A stretch of 64,000 bases of DNA from an uncultured Lentisphaerota bacterium (lineage in GTDB: Bacteria; Verrucomicrobiota; Kiritimatiellia; RFP12; UBA1067): NCBI GenBank assembly GCA_946413265.1, contig CAMKJU010000002.1:1-64000 (forward strand), written 5' to 3'. Below are positions 1 through 8,357 of the stretch, piece by piece. The notes beneath the pieces were generated by a model. That model saw only the letters and a list, made by a program, of their open reading frames with translations. It ran no database searches and was not told the DNA's origin. The position numbers were made by a program, and so were the translations under genes. Numbering within the stretch: the first letter of the stretch is position 1; the number at the start of each line of letters is the position of its first letter.

Positions 1-777
1 GAAGCCGGCGTAGGAGAGTTCGCGCATCTCCCGGTAGGTCATCGTGTCGATGCCGGTCTTCACCTCGGGCACGATGCGGGGGTCGACGGGGTAGACGCTG
101 TCCACGTCGGTGAAGTTCTCGTACACGTCGGCGCGCACGGCCGCCGCGAGGATGGAGCCCGTGATGTCGCTGCCGCCGCGCGGGAACGTGGCCACGGAGC
201 CGTCGGCGCGGTAGCCGAAGAAACCCGGATACACGACGATGCCCTCGAAGTCCGAGAACGCGCGCGCGAGCTTCTTGTACGACTCGGGATCGAGCGTGGC
301 GTTGCCGGATTCGCCCTCGAGGACCATCCCCGTGTCCTTCGGGGAGGCGTAGCGCGCCTTCTTGCCGCGCTTCTGGAACGCGATGGTCACGAGCTTCGCA
401 TTGTTGTCCTCGCCCGCCGCCTTCAGGAGGTCCATGAAGCCACCGGCGTCGCCGCCGTCCTTCGGAACCTGCGCGAGGCGCTCCTGGAGGTCGTCCCTGA
501 TGGACTGCACGATCTCGTCGCCGAGGTCGAGGCTCTTGGCGATCTCCGCGTAGCGCGCGACGACGGCGTCCAGCGCAGAGGCCATGTTCTTGCCGTCAAG
601 GGCATACTTGGCCAGCGCGATCAGAAGGTCGGTGACCTTCGTATCGTCCTTGTTGCGCTTGCCGGGGGCCGAGACCACCACGATGCGCCGCTGGGGATCG
701 GCCAGCACGATATCGATAACCTTGGTCAGCTGGCCTGCGTCCGCAAGCGAGCTGCCACCGAATTTGCACACTTTCAT
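1..777 (-). CDS. lysC: Aspartate kinase, C-terminus cut by window edge
   Basis: Phosphorylates aspartate in the first step of lysine, threonine and methionine synthesis in the cytoplasm. The 259 visible residues start with the amino-acid-kinase signature KFGGSS (residues 5-10). Further on are the family's phosphate- and aspartate-binding stretches, including FPRGGSDITG and the D-V-D-S-V-Y segment, ending near MTYREMRELSYAGF. The ATG at 777 follows an AGAGGG ribosome-binding site, and a TATACT -10 lies at 807-812. The regulatory ACT domains would be beyond base 1, so feedback type cannot be judged. Family certain; symbol by homology. Confidence 0.93.
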   Translation of the reverse strand, partial: MKVCKFGGSSLADAGQLTKVIDIVLADPQRRIVVVSAPGKRNKDDTKVTDLLIALAKYALDGKNMASALDAVVARYAEIAKSLDLGDEIVQSIRDDLQERLAQVPKDGGDAGGFMDLLKAAGEDNNAKLVTIAFQKRGKKARYASPKDTGMVLEGESGNATLDPESYKKLARAFSDFEGIVVYPGFFGYRADGSVATFPRGGSDITGSILAAAVRADVYENFTDVDSVYPVDPRIVPEVKTGIDTMTYREMRELSYAGF

Positions 778-806
778 TTTCTAGTCCCTCTTGGAAGAAC
801 GGGGAT

Positions 807-834
807 AGTATACCATAACTTGCCGCCGCCGCAA
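807..834 (-). promoter_or_regulatory. Probable promoter of aspartokinase gene
   Basis: Read on the minus strand: -35 TTGCGG (829-834), 16-bp spacer, -10 TATACT (807-812). The predicted start is about 25 bases ahead of the ATG at 777, with an AGAGGG Shine-Dalgarno between. Called by eye. Confidence 0.5.
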
Positions 835-853
835 AGTCACCACAAATTTACGC

Positions 854-925
854 TCGGAGTTGAGGAGAATATTAAAAATTCTCCCAGCCTCCAAAACTCT
901 GAAACTCCCAATAGCGAAAGCAAGA
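854..925. repeat. Hairpin repeat element, copy 1 (partial)
   Basis: AT-richer block in the gap between glnS and lysC. It holds a hairpin core GGAGAAT-N7-ATTCTCC, a stretch of CTCC-type motifs, and the end sequence CTCCCAATAGCGAAAGCA. The same core and end occur at 30083-30213, where a second inverted end is also present, so this copy appears to lack one end. It lies just past the glnS stop codon and could act as a transcript end; there is no clear U-tract. Confidence 0.6.
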
Positions 926-932
926 AGAGTTT

Positions 933-2654
933 TTAGGCGGGCTTGTAGCCGTCTTTCAGCGTGACCGTGCGGTTGAACACGGGCGCGCCCGGAGCGGAAT
1001 CTTTGGCATCGGCCACGAAGTAGCCCGTGCGCTCGAACTGGAACTGCTCGCCAGGCGCAGACTCCGCGAGCGCGGGCTCCACGTAGGCGGTCACGGTCTT
1101 GAGCGAATCGGGGTTCAAGTACTTCAGGAAACCATCAGAACCATCGCGCATGGGATCCGGCACGGTGAAGAGCCGGTCATAGAGACGCACCTCGGCCTTC
1201 ACGCCGGTCGCGCAGGCCACCCAGTGGATCGTGCCCTTCACCTTGCGGCCGTCGGACGGATTGCCGCCCCACGAACCTTCGTCCCACGTGCAGCGGATCG
1301 TCGTGACCTTGCCGTCGGCGTCCTTTTCGATGCCCGTGCACTTCACGATGCACGCGCCGCGCAGACGCACCTCGCGGTCCGGCGCAAGACGGAAGAACTT
1401 CTTCTCCGGCACTTCCATGAAGTCGGCGCGGTCGATCCACACCTCCTTCGAGAACGGCACCTTGCGCGTGCCGGCGGACTCGTCGAGCGGGTTGTTCGGC
1501 AGCTCCACGTCGCGCGTCCCCTCGAAGTTCTCAATCACGAGCTTCACGGGATCGAGCACGGCCATGCGACGCAAGGCCGTGCGGTTCAGCTCCTCGCGCA
1601 CGCACCATTCGAGCAGCGCGGGATCCGACTCGCTCTCCACCTTCGTCACGCCCACGCGGTCGCAGAACTCGCGGATCGCGCCCGGCGTAAAGCCGCGGCG
1701 ACGCATCCCGCACACGGTCGGCATGCGGGGGTCGTCCCAACCCGCGACATGTCCCTCCGTGACGAGCTGCAGGAGAAGGCGCTTCGACATCACGGTCCAC
1801 GTGATGTTGAGGCGCGCGAACTCGCGCTGCTGCGGACGAATCTTCACGCCGTTGCGCACCACGAGGAGACCCTGCTCGTCCATGCGGTCCACCACCCAGT
1901 CGTAAAGCGGACGGTGTACCTCGAACTCGAGCGTACACATCGAGTGCGTCACGCCCTCCAGCGCGTCCTCGATTGGATGCGCGAAATCGTACATCGGGTA
2001 GATGCACCACTTGTCGCCCAGGTGGTAGTGCGACACGTGGCGGATGCGGTAGATCACGGGATCGCGGAAGTGGATGTTCGGCGAGGCCATGTCGATCTTC
2101 GCGCGGAGGCACCGCTCGCCGTCCGCGTACTTCCCGTCGCGCATCTCGCGGAAGATGCGCAGGTTGCGTTCGGGGTCCGTGTCGCGCGAGGGCGAGGGAC
2201 GTCCGGGCTTCTCGGGTACGCCGCGGTATTCCTTCCACTCGTCCTGCGTGAGGTTGCAGCAGTAGGCCTGGCCGCGGCGGATCAGCTCCTCGGCGATCTG
2301 GTACATCGTGTCGAACATGTTCGACGCATTGTAGAAGCCAGGCTCCTTGCCGTCACCCGCGCCCGACCACTGGAAGCCGAGCCAGCGGATGTCGTTCTTG
2401 ATGTTCTCGGCGTATTCGTCCGATTCCTTCGTCGGGTTCGTGTCATCCAGACGCAGGTGGCACTCGCCGCCGAAGAGCTTCGCCATGCCGAAGTCCACGC
2501 ACACGGCCTTCGCGTGGCCGATGTGGATGTAGCCGTTCGGCTCGGGGGGGAAGCGCGTTACGACCGTGCCGCCGGTGCGCCCGGCGGCATGGTCCTCCTC
2601 GATCCACTGCCGGAGAAAATGCCGGCTAGTGTCGGATTCCTTGATCTCGTCCAT
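933..2654 (-). CDS. glnS: Glutaminyl-tRNA synthetase
   Basis: Class Ic aminoacyl-tRNA synthetase charging tRNA-Gln with glutamine. The 573 residues carry the HIGH motif (44-47) within the RFPPEPNGYIHIGHAKA block typical of GlnRS and the second signature as MSKRLL in the catalytic core. The C-terminal half matches the two anticodon-binding beta-barrels. Length is normal (E. coli about 554). Direct GlnRS implies glutamine charging need not depend on the GatCAB route. No strong Shine-Dalgarno precedes the ATG; a perfect 6-bp hairpin GCGTCG/CGACGC (2667-2682) sits immediately upstream. The exported-repeat-protein gene ends 31 bases upstream on the same strand. Confidence 0.97.
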   Translation of the reverse strand: MDEIKESDTSRHFLRQWIEEDHAAGRTGGTVVTRFPPEPNGYIHIGHAKAVCVDFGMAKLFGGECHLRLDDTNPTKESDEYAENIKNDIRWLGFQWSGAGDGKEPGFYNASNMFDTMYQIAEELIRRGQAYCCNLTQDEWKEYRGVPEKPGRPSPSRDTDPERNLRIFREMRDGKYADGERCLRAKIDMASPNIHFRDPVIYRIRHVSHYHLGDKWCIYPMYDFAHPIEDALEGVTHSMCTLEFEVHRPLYDWVVDRMDEQGLLVVRNGVKIRPQQREFARLNITWTVMSKRLLLQLVTEGHVAGWDDPRMPTVCGMRRRGFTPGAIREFCDRVGVTKVESESDPALLEWCVREELNRTALRRMAVLDPVKLVIENFEGTRDVELPNNPLDESAGTRKVPFSKEVWIDRADFMEVPEKKFFRLAPDREVRLRGACIVKCTGIEKDADGKVTTIRCTWDEGSWGGNPSDGRKVKGTIHWVACATGVKAEVRLYDRLFTVPDPMRDGSDGFLKYLNPDSLKTVTAYVEPALAESAPGEQFQFERTGYFVADAKDSAPGAPVFNRTVTLKDGYKPA

Positions 2655-2666
2655 GTCAGAAACGGT

Positions 2667-2682
2667 GCGTCGAGTACGACGC
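2667..2682 (-). promoter_or_regulatory. Short hairpin ahead of glnS
   Basis: Perfect inverted repeat GCGTCG-AGTA-CGACGC in the 31-bp gap before the glnS start. It could shape translation of glnS or separate it from the upstream gene. There is no U-tract, so it is not a classical terminator. Function is inferred only. Confidence 0.35.
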
Positions 2683-2685
2683 GCC

Positions 2686-3204
2686 CTAGAAACCGATGTT
2701 CAGCAAGGGAAGCACGTAAACCGGCTGGTCGGCGATTACGTTGATGAGACCCAGCTGCAGGCCGTCAAGATTGTCCGCCCAGTTGAAAAGACCGACCTGC
2801 AGACCTGCACAGTAGTCAGCTACATTGACGATGCCACCCTGCGCGCCGTAGACTTCACCGGCGTAGTTCCACGCGCCGAGCTGCAGACCGTACGATTCGC
2901 GCTCGACCACGTTCGCGAATCCCAGCTCCACACCGGCGAGGCTGTTGGCGTAGTTGTACACGAGCGCGACGCCAAGACCATTGAAGCGCTCGCGCGTACG
3001 ATTTGCGCCAATGGCGAGGTCAAGCCCGTCCATACGCATACAGTCGCCATAGAACAACGTGCCTCGGACGCCCCAAATCACCGAACTCGACGAAGAGGGA
3101 ACCTGTCCGGGTGCCCACGCGCACAGCGCAGCATAATAATCGGGTTCCGCGCAGAGTGCGGACGCCGAACACAGGATCGCAAACGCCATCACCAGTTTTT
3201 TCAT
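2686..3204 (-). CDS. Exported repeat protein (surface beta-repeat type)
   Basis: A 172-residue protein with a signal peptide (MKKLVMAFAILCSASALCA, cleavage near residue 19). The C-terminal half is built from imperfect repeats of about 15-20 residues around a G-L-Q-L/V-G-L/A-x-N-x-A-x core, for example 'GLQLGAWN', 'GLQVGLFN' and 'GLQLGLIN', and it ends in NIGF with an aromatic last residue. This resembles the LA_2272-type surface repeat proteins of PVC bacteria, so an outer-membrane or surface location is likely. A GGAGA Shine-Dalgarno precedes the ATG and a TATAAT -10 lies at 3244-3249, so it has its own promoter. No enzymatic role is apparent. Confidence 0.75.
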   Translation of the reverse strand: MKKLVMAFAILCSASALCAEPDYYAALCAWAPGQVPSSSSSVIWGVRGTLFYGDCMRMDGLDLAIGANRTRERFNGLGVALVYNYANSLAGVELGFANVVERESYGLQLGAWNYAGEVYGAQGGIVNVADYCAGLQVGLFNWADNLDGLQLGLINVIADQPVYVLPLLNIGF

Positions 3205-3243
3205 GTTCTTGATTCTCCAGTTGCTTTTTGGTGTGTGGAGAAG

Positions 3244-3249
3244 ATTATA
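3244..3249 (-). promoter_or_regulatory. -10 box for exported repeat protein
   Basis: TATAAT on the minus strand preceded by GGG; a weak TTCCAT lies 17 bp upstream as possible -35. Leader of about 33 bases with a GGAGA ribosome-binding site before the ATG at 3204. Confidence 0.45.
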
Positions 3250-3320
3250 CCCTTTTCACGGCGAAAATGGAAGCGGGATTACAAGAAATTTACTTTGCCG
3301 TAAAACCGCCCATGTCTGAC

Positions 3321-4019
3321 CTAAGGATTTGCGCTCCGACGATGCCCCGGACGCGCAAGCATGCGACACGCCACAACGGCCGCACCGAAGCCGTTGTCGA
3401 TGTTCACCACCGACACGCCCTCCGCGCAGGAGTTTAGCATCGCGAGCGCGGCGGCCACGCCGCCCGCGCCCACACCGTATCCGACGGATGTCGGCACCGC
3501 CACCACTGGCACGGCGACGAGCCCCGCCACCACGCTCGGCAACGCCCCCTCCATGCCCGCCACGGCGATTATGACATCCGCTTGGCGGATGGCCTCCAGC
3601 TTCGACAGCAACCGGTGCAGTCCCGCCACGCCCACGTCGAAGAACCGCTCAACCGTCGCGCCGAAGAATTCCGCCGCCTGCGCGGCCTCCTCCGCCACGG
3701 GGATGTCCGCCGTGCCGCCCGTCAGCACGGCCAGGCGTCCATTCAGCTTCTTGTTGCGCCCCCAATCAGAGGTGATTGCGCGCGCGACGGGATCGTAGCA
3801 CACAGGCACGCCCGCCGCCGCGAGCGCGTCCGCCTGCTCGGCCGTGCAGCGCGTCGCGAGCACGGGCAGTTTCTTCTCGCGGAACGCGCGGAAGATGCCG
3901 ACCATCTGCTCCGACGTCTTGCCGGGACCGTACACGGTCTCGCCGAACCCGGTGCGCGAGCGCCGCGCGAAATCGAGCTTCGCATATCCGATGTCTTTTA
4001 CTTCTGGCGTTTTTTTCAT
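3321..4019 (-). CDS. larB: Pyridinium-3,5-biscarboxylate mononucleotide synthase LarB
   Basis: LarB carboxylates nicotinate adenine dinucleotide in the first step of making the nickel-pincer cofactor used by LarA-family racemases. The 232 residues contain the N-terminal family segment (GYAKLDFARRSRTGFGETVYG) and the PurE-like C-terminal domain with GGTADIPVAEEAA, GVAGLHR and the glycine-rich GMEGALPSVVAGLV and VPTSVGYG motifs. Length fits the family. It follows obgE by 6 bp in the hisD-obgE-larB run. A LarA-family gene lies at 22679-23971; larC and larE are not in this window. Confidence 0.93.
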   Translation of the reverse strand: MKKTPEVKDIGYAKLDFARRSRTGFGETVYGPGKTSEQMVGIFRAFREKKLPVLATRCTAEQADALAAAGVPVCYDPVARAITSDWGRNKKLNGRLAVLTGGTADIPVAEEAAQAAEFFGATVERFFDVGVAGLHRLLSKLEAIRQADVIIAVAGMEGALPSVVAGLVAVPVVAVPTSVGYGVGAGGVAAALAMLNSCAEGVSVVNIDNGFGAAVVACRMLARPGHRRSANP

Positions 4020-4025
4020 GGCGGG

Positions 4026-5234
4026 TCAGTGAATGTTGCCGCGGGAGGGGTGCGACTTCTTCTTCGGCGCGTCGAGCTTGAGGAAGGTCGCGAACTTGAG
4101 CGCCTCGGCGGGAATCTCCTCGCCCGTCGTATCGGGCATTTCACTGAGCGGCGGAGGCGGCGCTTCCAAGTGCTGGTGCGCGCGCGGCTTGGGGTTCACG
4201 AGCTTGCGCAACGCGGCCTTGAAGGCATCCAGACCCACCTCGCCGGGATAGTCCTTGAGGTCGGCGTACTCGCGGAGGTCCTTGAGCGTGGGCGTGCAGC
4301 TGAGCGCTATGGGCGTGACGCCCGTCTCCTTCACGAACCGCTTGAGTTTCTTACGGGCGGCCGCTTGGTCCATCTTGTTCGCGACCACGAGGAACGGTCG
4401 CTCCGGCAACTCCGCGTTGAATGCGGCGATTTCGTCGGCGAGGACGCGGTAGTCGTCCCACGGCTTGCGGTTGTCCGTGCCCGCCATGTCGATCATGTAC
4501 ACGAGCACGCGCGCGCGTTCGAGGTGCTTGAGGAAGGCGAGGCCGAGGCCCACGCCCTGCGACGCGCCTTCGATGATACCGGGCACGTCTGCCATGCGAA
4601 TCTGTGCGAAGTCCTCGTACTCGATCGTGCCCACGATGGGGTTGAGCGTGGTGAACGGATAGGATGCGATCTTCGGCGTGGCGGACGAAAGCGCCGTGAG
4701 GATGGAGCTCTTGCCGGCATTGGGGAAGCCGAGCAATCCGGCGTCCGCGATCGTCTTGAGTTCAAGGTGGAGACGCCGCTCCTCGGCCGGGCCGCCGGGC
4801 GTGTGTTCGGTGGGGGCCTGGTTGACGGCGCTTTTGAAATGCACGTTGCCGTATCCGCCCACGCCGCCCTTTGCGACGATGACGCGCTGGCCGGGCGACA
4901 CGATGTCCGCCACCACGAGCCCCGTATCGGCGTCCGTGGCGAGCGTGCCGCACGGCACGTCCACCACGAGGTCCTTCCCGCGCCGTCCGAAACAGCGCTT
5001 GCCGGAACCCGGCACGCCATCCTCGGCGTAGAGCTTCGGGTCGAAGTAGAGCGAGATGAGCGAGTTGACGTGCGTGGAGCCGCGCAGCACCACGTCGCCG
5101 CCGCGTCCGCCATCGCCGCCGTCGGGCCCACCGAACGCGACAAGCGCCTCGCGTCGGAACGAAGCCGAGCCGTCGCCGCCCTTGCCGGAGCGGACGATTA
5201 CATCAACTTGGTCGATGAACGTGCGCGTCTTCAT
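4026..5234 (-). CDS. obgE: Obg-family GTPase
   Basis: Ribosome-associated GTPase involved in large-subunit assembly and growth control. The N-terminal glycine-rich Obg fold is clear (GGPDGGDGGRGGDV, residues 36-48; later FKSAVNQAPTEHTPGGP). The G domain has G1 GFPNAGKSS (169-177), G3 DVPG (217-220) and an NKMD G4 motif. The 402-residue length is usual; the tail is short and basic (KKKSHPSRG). Its ATG overlaps the hisD stop by 4 bp (ATGA), so translation is probably coupled. Confidence 0.97.
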   Translation of the reverse strand: MKTRTFIDQVDVIVRSGKGGDGSASFRREALVAFGGPDGGDGGRGGDVVLRGSTHVNSLISLYFDPKLYAEDGVPGSGKRCFGRRGKDLVVDVPCGTLATDADTGLVVADIVSPGQRVIVAKGGVGGYGNVHFKSAVNQAPTEHTPGGPAEERRLHLELKTIADAGLLGFPNAGKSSILTALSSATPKIASYPFTTLNPIVGTIEYEDFAQIRMADVPGIIEGASQGVGLGLAFLKHLERARVLVYMIDMAGTDNRKPWDDYRVLADEIAAFNAELPERPFLVVANKMDQAAARKKLKRFVKETGVTPIALSCTPTLKDLREYADLKDYPGEVGLDAFKAALRKLVNPKPRAHQHLEAPPPPLSEMPDTTGEEIPAEALKFATFLKLDAPKKKSHPSRGNIH

Positions 5235-6538
5235 TGCGGTCCCTCAAATCGGATGGTTGCGGCGCGACCGTGCGCGTCGAGTCCCTCCACGCGCGCGAAC
5301 GCCTCGATGGTGGCTTTCGTCTGGGCGAGGTCGCCCTTCGTGAACGCGACGAACGAGTGACGGCGGCGGAAGTCGTCCGGCGTGAGTCCGTTGAACATGT
5401 TCGCCGCGCCGCCCGTAGGCAGCACGTGCGACGGACCGGCCACGAAGTCGCCGGCGCTCTCCGGCGTCCACGCGCCCGCGAACACCGCGCCCGCGCTCCG
5501 CACGCCCTTCATCAGCTTCGCCGCGTCCTTGCACATGATCTCGAAGTGCTCGGGCGCGAAGCGGTTCACGAGCTCCAGACCCTCCTCCACCGTCGGCGTA
5601 ACGGCGAAGAGGATGCCGTCGCGGTCAATGACGCGCTGGATGAGCGCCTTGCGGGACAGCGTGGCGGTCTGCGCGAACAGCGCGCGCTTCACCTCTTCGG
5701 CAAATGCCTTCGACTGCGTGACAAGCAGGCTCTTCTCCCAGCCGCTGCCGTGTTCGGCCTGGCTGAGGAGGTCGGCGGCAACCCACTGCGCGCTGACCGT
5801 GCCGTCCGCGAGGACGGCGATCTCGCTCGGACCCGCCACCTGGTCGATGCCCACAAAACCATAAACCTGACGCTTCGCCGCCGTCACGTAGGCGTTGCCG
5901 GGTCCCACGATCTTCTGCACTTTCTTGACGGTCTTCGTGCCAAACGCCATGAGGCCAATCGCCTGGATGCCGCCCACGCGATAGACTTCCGTGGCGCCGG
6001 CGAGCTTGAGGGCGTAAAGGAGGACGGGATTCGGCGTGCCGGTGGGGCCGGCGGGCGTGCAGGCGACGATCTCCTTTACGCCGGCTGCAGCGGCGAGCGT
6101 GACGGTCATCACGCTCGTCGAGGCAAGCGGCGCCGTGCCGCCTGGCACGTACACGCCCACGCGATCCATCGGCGAGAAAAACTCACCCGCCGTGCCGCCC
6201 TTCGGCGTCTTCATCGTCCAGGGCTTACGCAAGGAGGCCTTCGAAAAGCGCATCACGCGCGCGTAGGCATCTTTAACCGCCCGCTTGAGATCGGGCGAGA
6301 CGGCCGCCTCGGCGGCGGAGAGTTCCTTGTCCGTCACGCGGAAGCGCTTCGGCGTGAGATGCGCGCCCTCGAACTTCGCGACATACCGCGCAACGGCGGC
6401 GTCCCCCTCCGCGCGGATGGCGGCGAGCACCTCGGCGGCGGCCTTCTCGGCCTCCTCCGGGAACGCGCTGCGCGCAAGGAACTTCGTGACGATCTTGCTC
6501 TGCGGCTTCTCAGCCGCCCATTCGACGATACGCACCAT
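5231..6538 (-). CDS. hisD: Histidinol dehydrogenase
   Basis: Zinc enzyme catalysing the last two steps of histidine synthesis, histidinol to histidine with NAD. The 435 residues contain YVPGGTAPLASTSVMT, the Zn-ligand segment SQAEHG, the catalytic glutamate-histidine pair in RFAPEHFEI, and the terminal GLDAH-type stretch. The start is set at 6538: an AGAAGAG ribosome-binding site precedes this ATG, and an upstream in-frame ATG (6571) abuts a TATACT -10 (6572-6577) and would fall outside the transcript. No other his gene is nearby. Confidence 0.96.
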   Translation of the reverse strand: MVRIVEWAAEKPQSKIVTKFLARSAFPEEAEKAAAEVLAAIRAEGDAAVARYVAKFEGAHLTPKRFRVTDKELSAAEAAVSPDLKRAVKDAYARVMRFSKASLRKPWTMKTPKGGTAGEFFSPMDRVGVYVPGGTAPLASTSVMTVTLAAAAGVKEIVACTPAGPTGTPNPVLLYALKLAGATEVYRVGGIQAIGLMAFGTKTVKKVQKIVGPGNAYVTAAKRQVYGFVGIDQVAGPSEIAVLADGTVSAQWVAADLLSQAEHGSGWEKSLLVTQSKAFAEEVKRALFAQTATLSRKALIQRVIDRDGILFAVTPTVEEGLELVNRFAPEHFEIMCKDAAKLMKGVRSAGAVFAGAWTPESAGDFVAGPSHVLPTGGAANMFNGLTPDDFRRRHSFVAFTKGDLAQTKATIEAFARVEGLDAHGRAATIRFEGPQ

Positions 6539-6571
6539 AATCTCTTCTCTTTTCTCAACGGATTTGCGCAT

Positions 6572-6577
6572 AGTATA
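6572..6577 (-). promoter_or_regulatory. -10 box of the hisD-obgE-larB run
   Basis: TATACT on the minus strand just upstream of hisD. Its position rules out the ATG at 6571 as start, because transcription would begin about 7 bases downstream of the box. The -35 is poor. Confidence 0.45.
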
Positions 6578-6595
6578 CCACAGGTTTGCACCCGC

Positions 6596-7307
6596 TTACA
6601 AGGCGGACTTCACCTCGCCGAGAACGCGCGGCGCGGTACCGATCGCAAACCTGTCCGCTACGGCGAGCAGGTCGTCATCGGTGATCTTCGACTGCTTACC
6701 GTTGACCGATAGTTGATGGCATCCGCCATGCGCGGACCACGGGTCATCTGATGGGAAACACGAACCGGTCAGGTCGTATGCCGGTGCCAGCGTCCATTCG
6801 CCACCCTCGCGCAACATGAACGAAAAATTCTTTGTGTGGTCGTCGCATTCGTCAATGCCGACGTTGAAGGCGATCCGACGAAAAGTCTGCTCCATCGCCT
6901 CGTAACCCAGATGCAAAGCATCGACCGTGGCCAGATACTGCTCGTAGGTCCGAAACTCCTTGGGAACCGACATCGGGAAATGCGCCATGGCCGAAAGTGT
7001 CTGAACATCGCGCATATCCCTTCTCCACAAGCCATCTGTCGATGAGACCGCGCCCGAACGCATCGGGAAGGGAATCGGAAAAGGCCGGTGGAAGCCCCAC
7101 ATACTCGCTGCGCGGCAAGTCCGTAAACGCATACGGCTCCTTGCGCAACGGCATCATCAGCGGTGAAATCTCAATGCCGGACTTAAGGAACTGACGTTCA
7201 TATTGAAAACCAAAGTAAGTCTGTCGCGCGTCCAACGGGACAATCGTCCCCACACGCTCGCCCCACAGCGACACCATGATGCGCCGAACATGCCTGAATT
7301 CAGCCAT
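6596..7307 (-). pseudogene. hipA-like toxin kinase remnant (internal deletion, frameshift)
   Basis: HipA toxins are Ser/Thr kinases of about 400-440 residues, neutralised by HipB. Here the N-terminal ~97 residues are intact (start 7307, ending in LIDRWLVEKG). Reading then continues in a different frame at about 7035 into the C-terminal segment with the catalytic DECDDHTKNFSF (D-x-D-D-H-x-K-N). Roughly 200 residues between, with the phosphate-binding loop and most of the N-lobe, are missing. Because material is deleted and the frame broken, kinase activity is very unlikely. The ATG overlaps the end of hipB by 8 bp, the original coupled arrangement. Confidence 0.8.
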
Positions 7308-7620
7308 GGGTGCTTCCCTTCCGACTCGCGCGCTGGCGTTTCTTGAACACATCCTTCCGCTCAAAAAGGGAGGCATCCAGTTCTGGCGGTGCAAGCGTCA
7401 TCAGCCAATCGGTCTTCTGCAACGTTCTACAATACGAAAGAAGAGACAGCGTCGACGAGTTTTCACCGGACTCGATGTTCCGGACGGCCTTCAGGGAAAT
7501 GCCACTCCGCTCCGCCGCCACTTGCTGCGACAGATTAACTGCTAACCTGGATGCTTTGAGGTTCTCGCCAAGAACCTTAAGCATTTCCTCTTTCGTTCGG
7601 TATACCATATCATACCCCAT
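7300..7620 (-). CDS. HipB-like antitoxin / Xre-family repressor
   Basis: Small DNA-binding protein of about 106 residues. A helix-turn-helix of the Xre class lies in the middle (LSQQVAAERSGISLKAVRNIESG), followed by a helical tail. It sits directly upstream of the broken hipA and overlaps its start, the standard HipBA layout. Start options are ATG 7620 or ATG 7608; a longer TTG start at 7638 would lie upstream of the predicted transcription start. The promoter is flanked by a perfect 13-bp direct repeat, suggesting the repressor still controls itself. With its toxin ruined it is probably an orphan antitoxin. Confidence 0.82.
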   Translation of the reverse strand: MGYDMVYRTKEEMLKVLGENLKASRLAVNLSQQVAAERSGISLKAVRNIESGENSSTLSLLSYCRTLQKTDWLMTLAPPELDASLFERKDVFKKRQRASRKGSTHG

Positions 7621-7669
7621 AAGGTCAGTTGACGCCAATATTGTAGCACAACAGCCCCCATAAGGTCAA
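7615..7669 (-). promoter_or_regulatory. hipB promoter with paired direct-repeat operators
   Basis: Minus-strand -35 TTGACC (7664-7669), 18-bp spacer, -10 TACAAT (7640-7645). The 13-mer CCCCATAAGGTCA occurs twice on the plus strand, 7615-7627 and 7656-7668, 41 bp apart (about four helical turns). One copy overlaps the -35 and the other lies just past the transcription start. This is what autoregulation by a HipB-type repressor would look like. Confidence 0.6.
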
Positions 7670-7681
7670 CTGCAAGCGGTA

Positions 7682-8356
<675 letters not shown>

Positions 8357-8357
8357 G

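Noticed and set aside
1224-2744. Plus-strand frame of 506 codons opposite glnS
   Set aside because: Antisense of a certain gene; His/Arg/Val-rich composition and no start signals.
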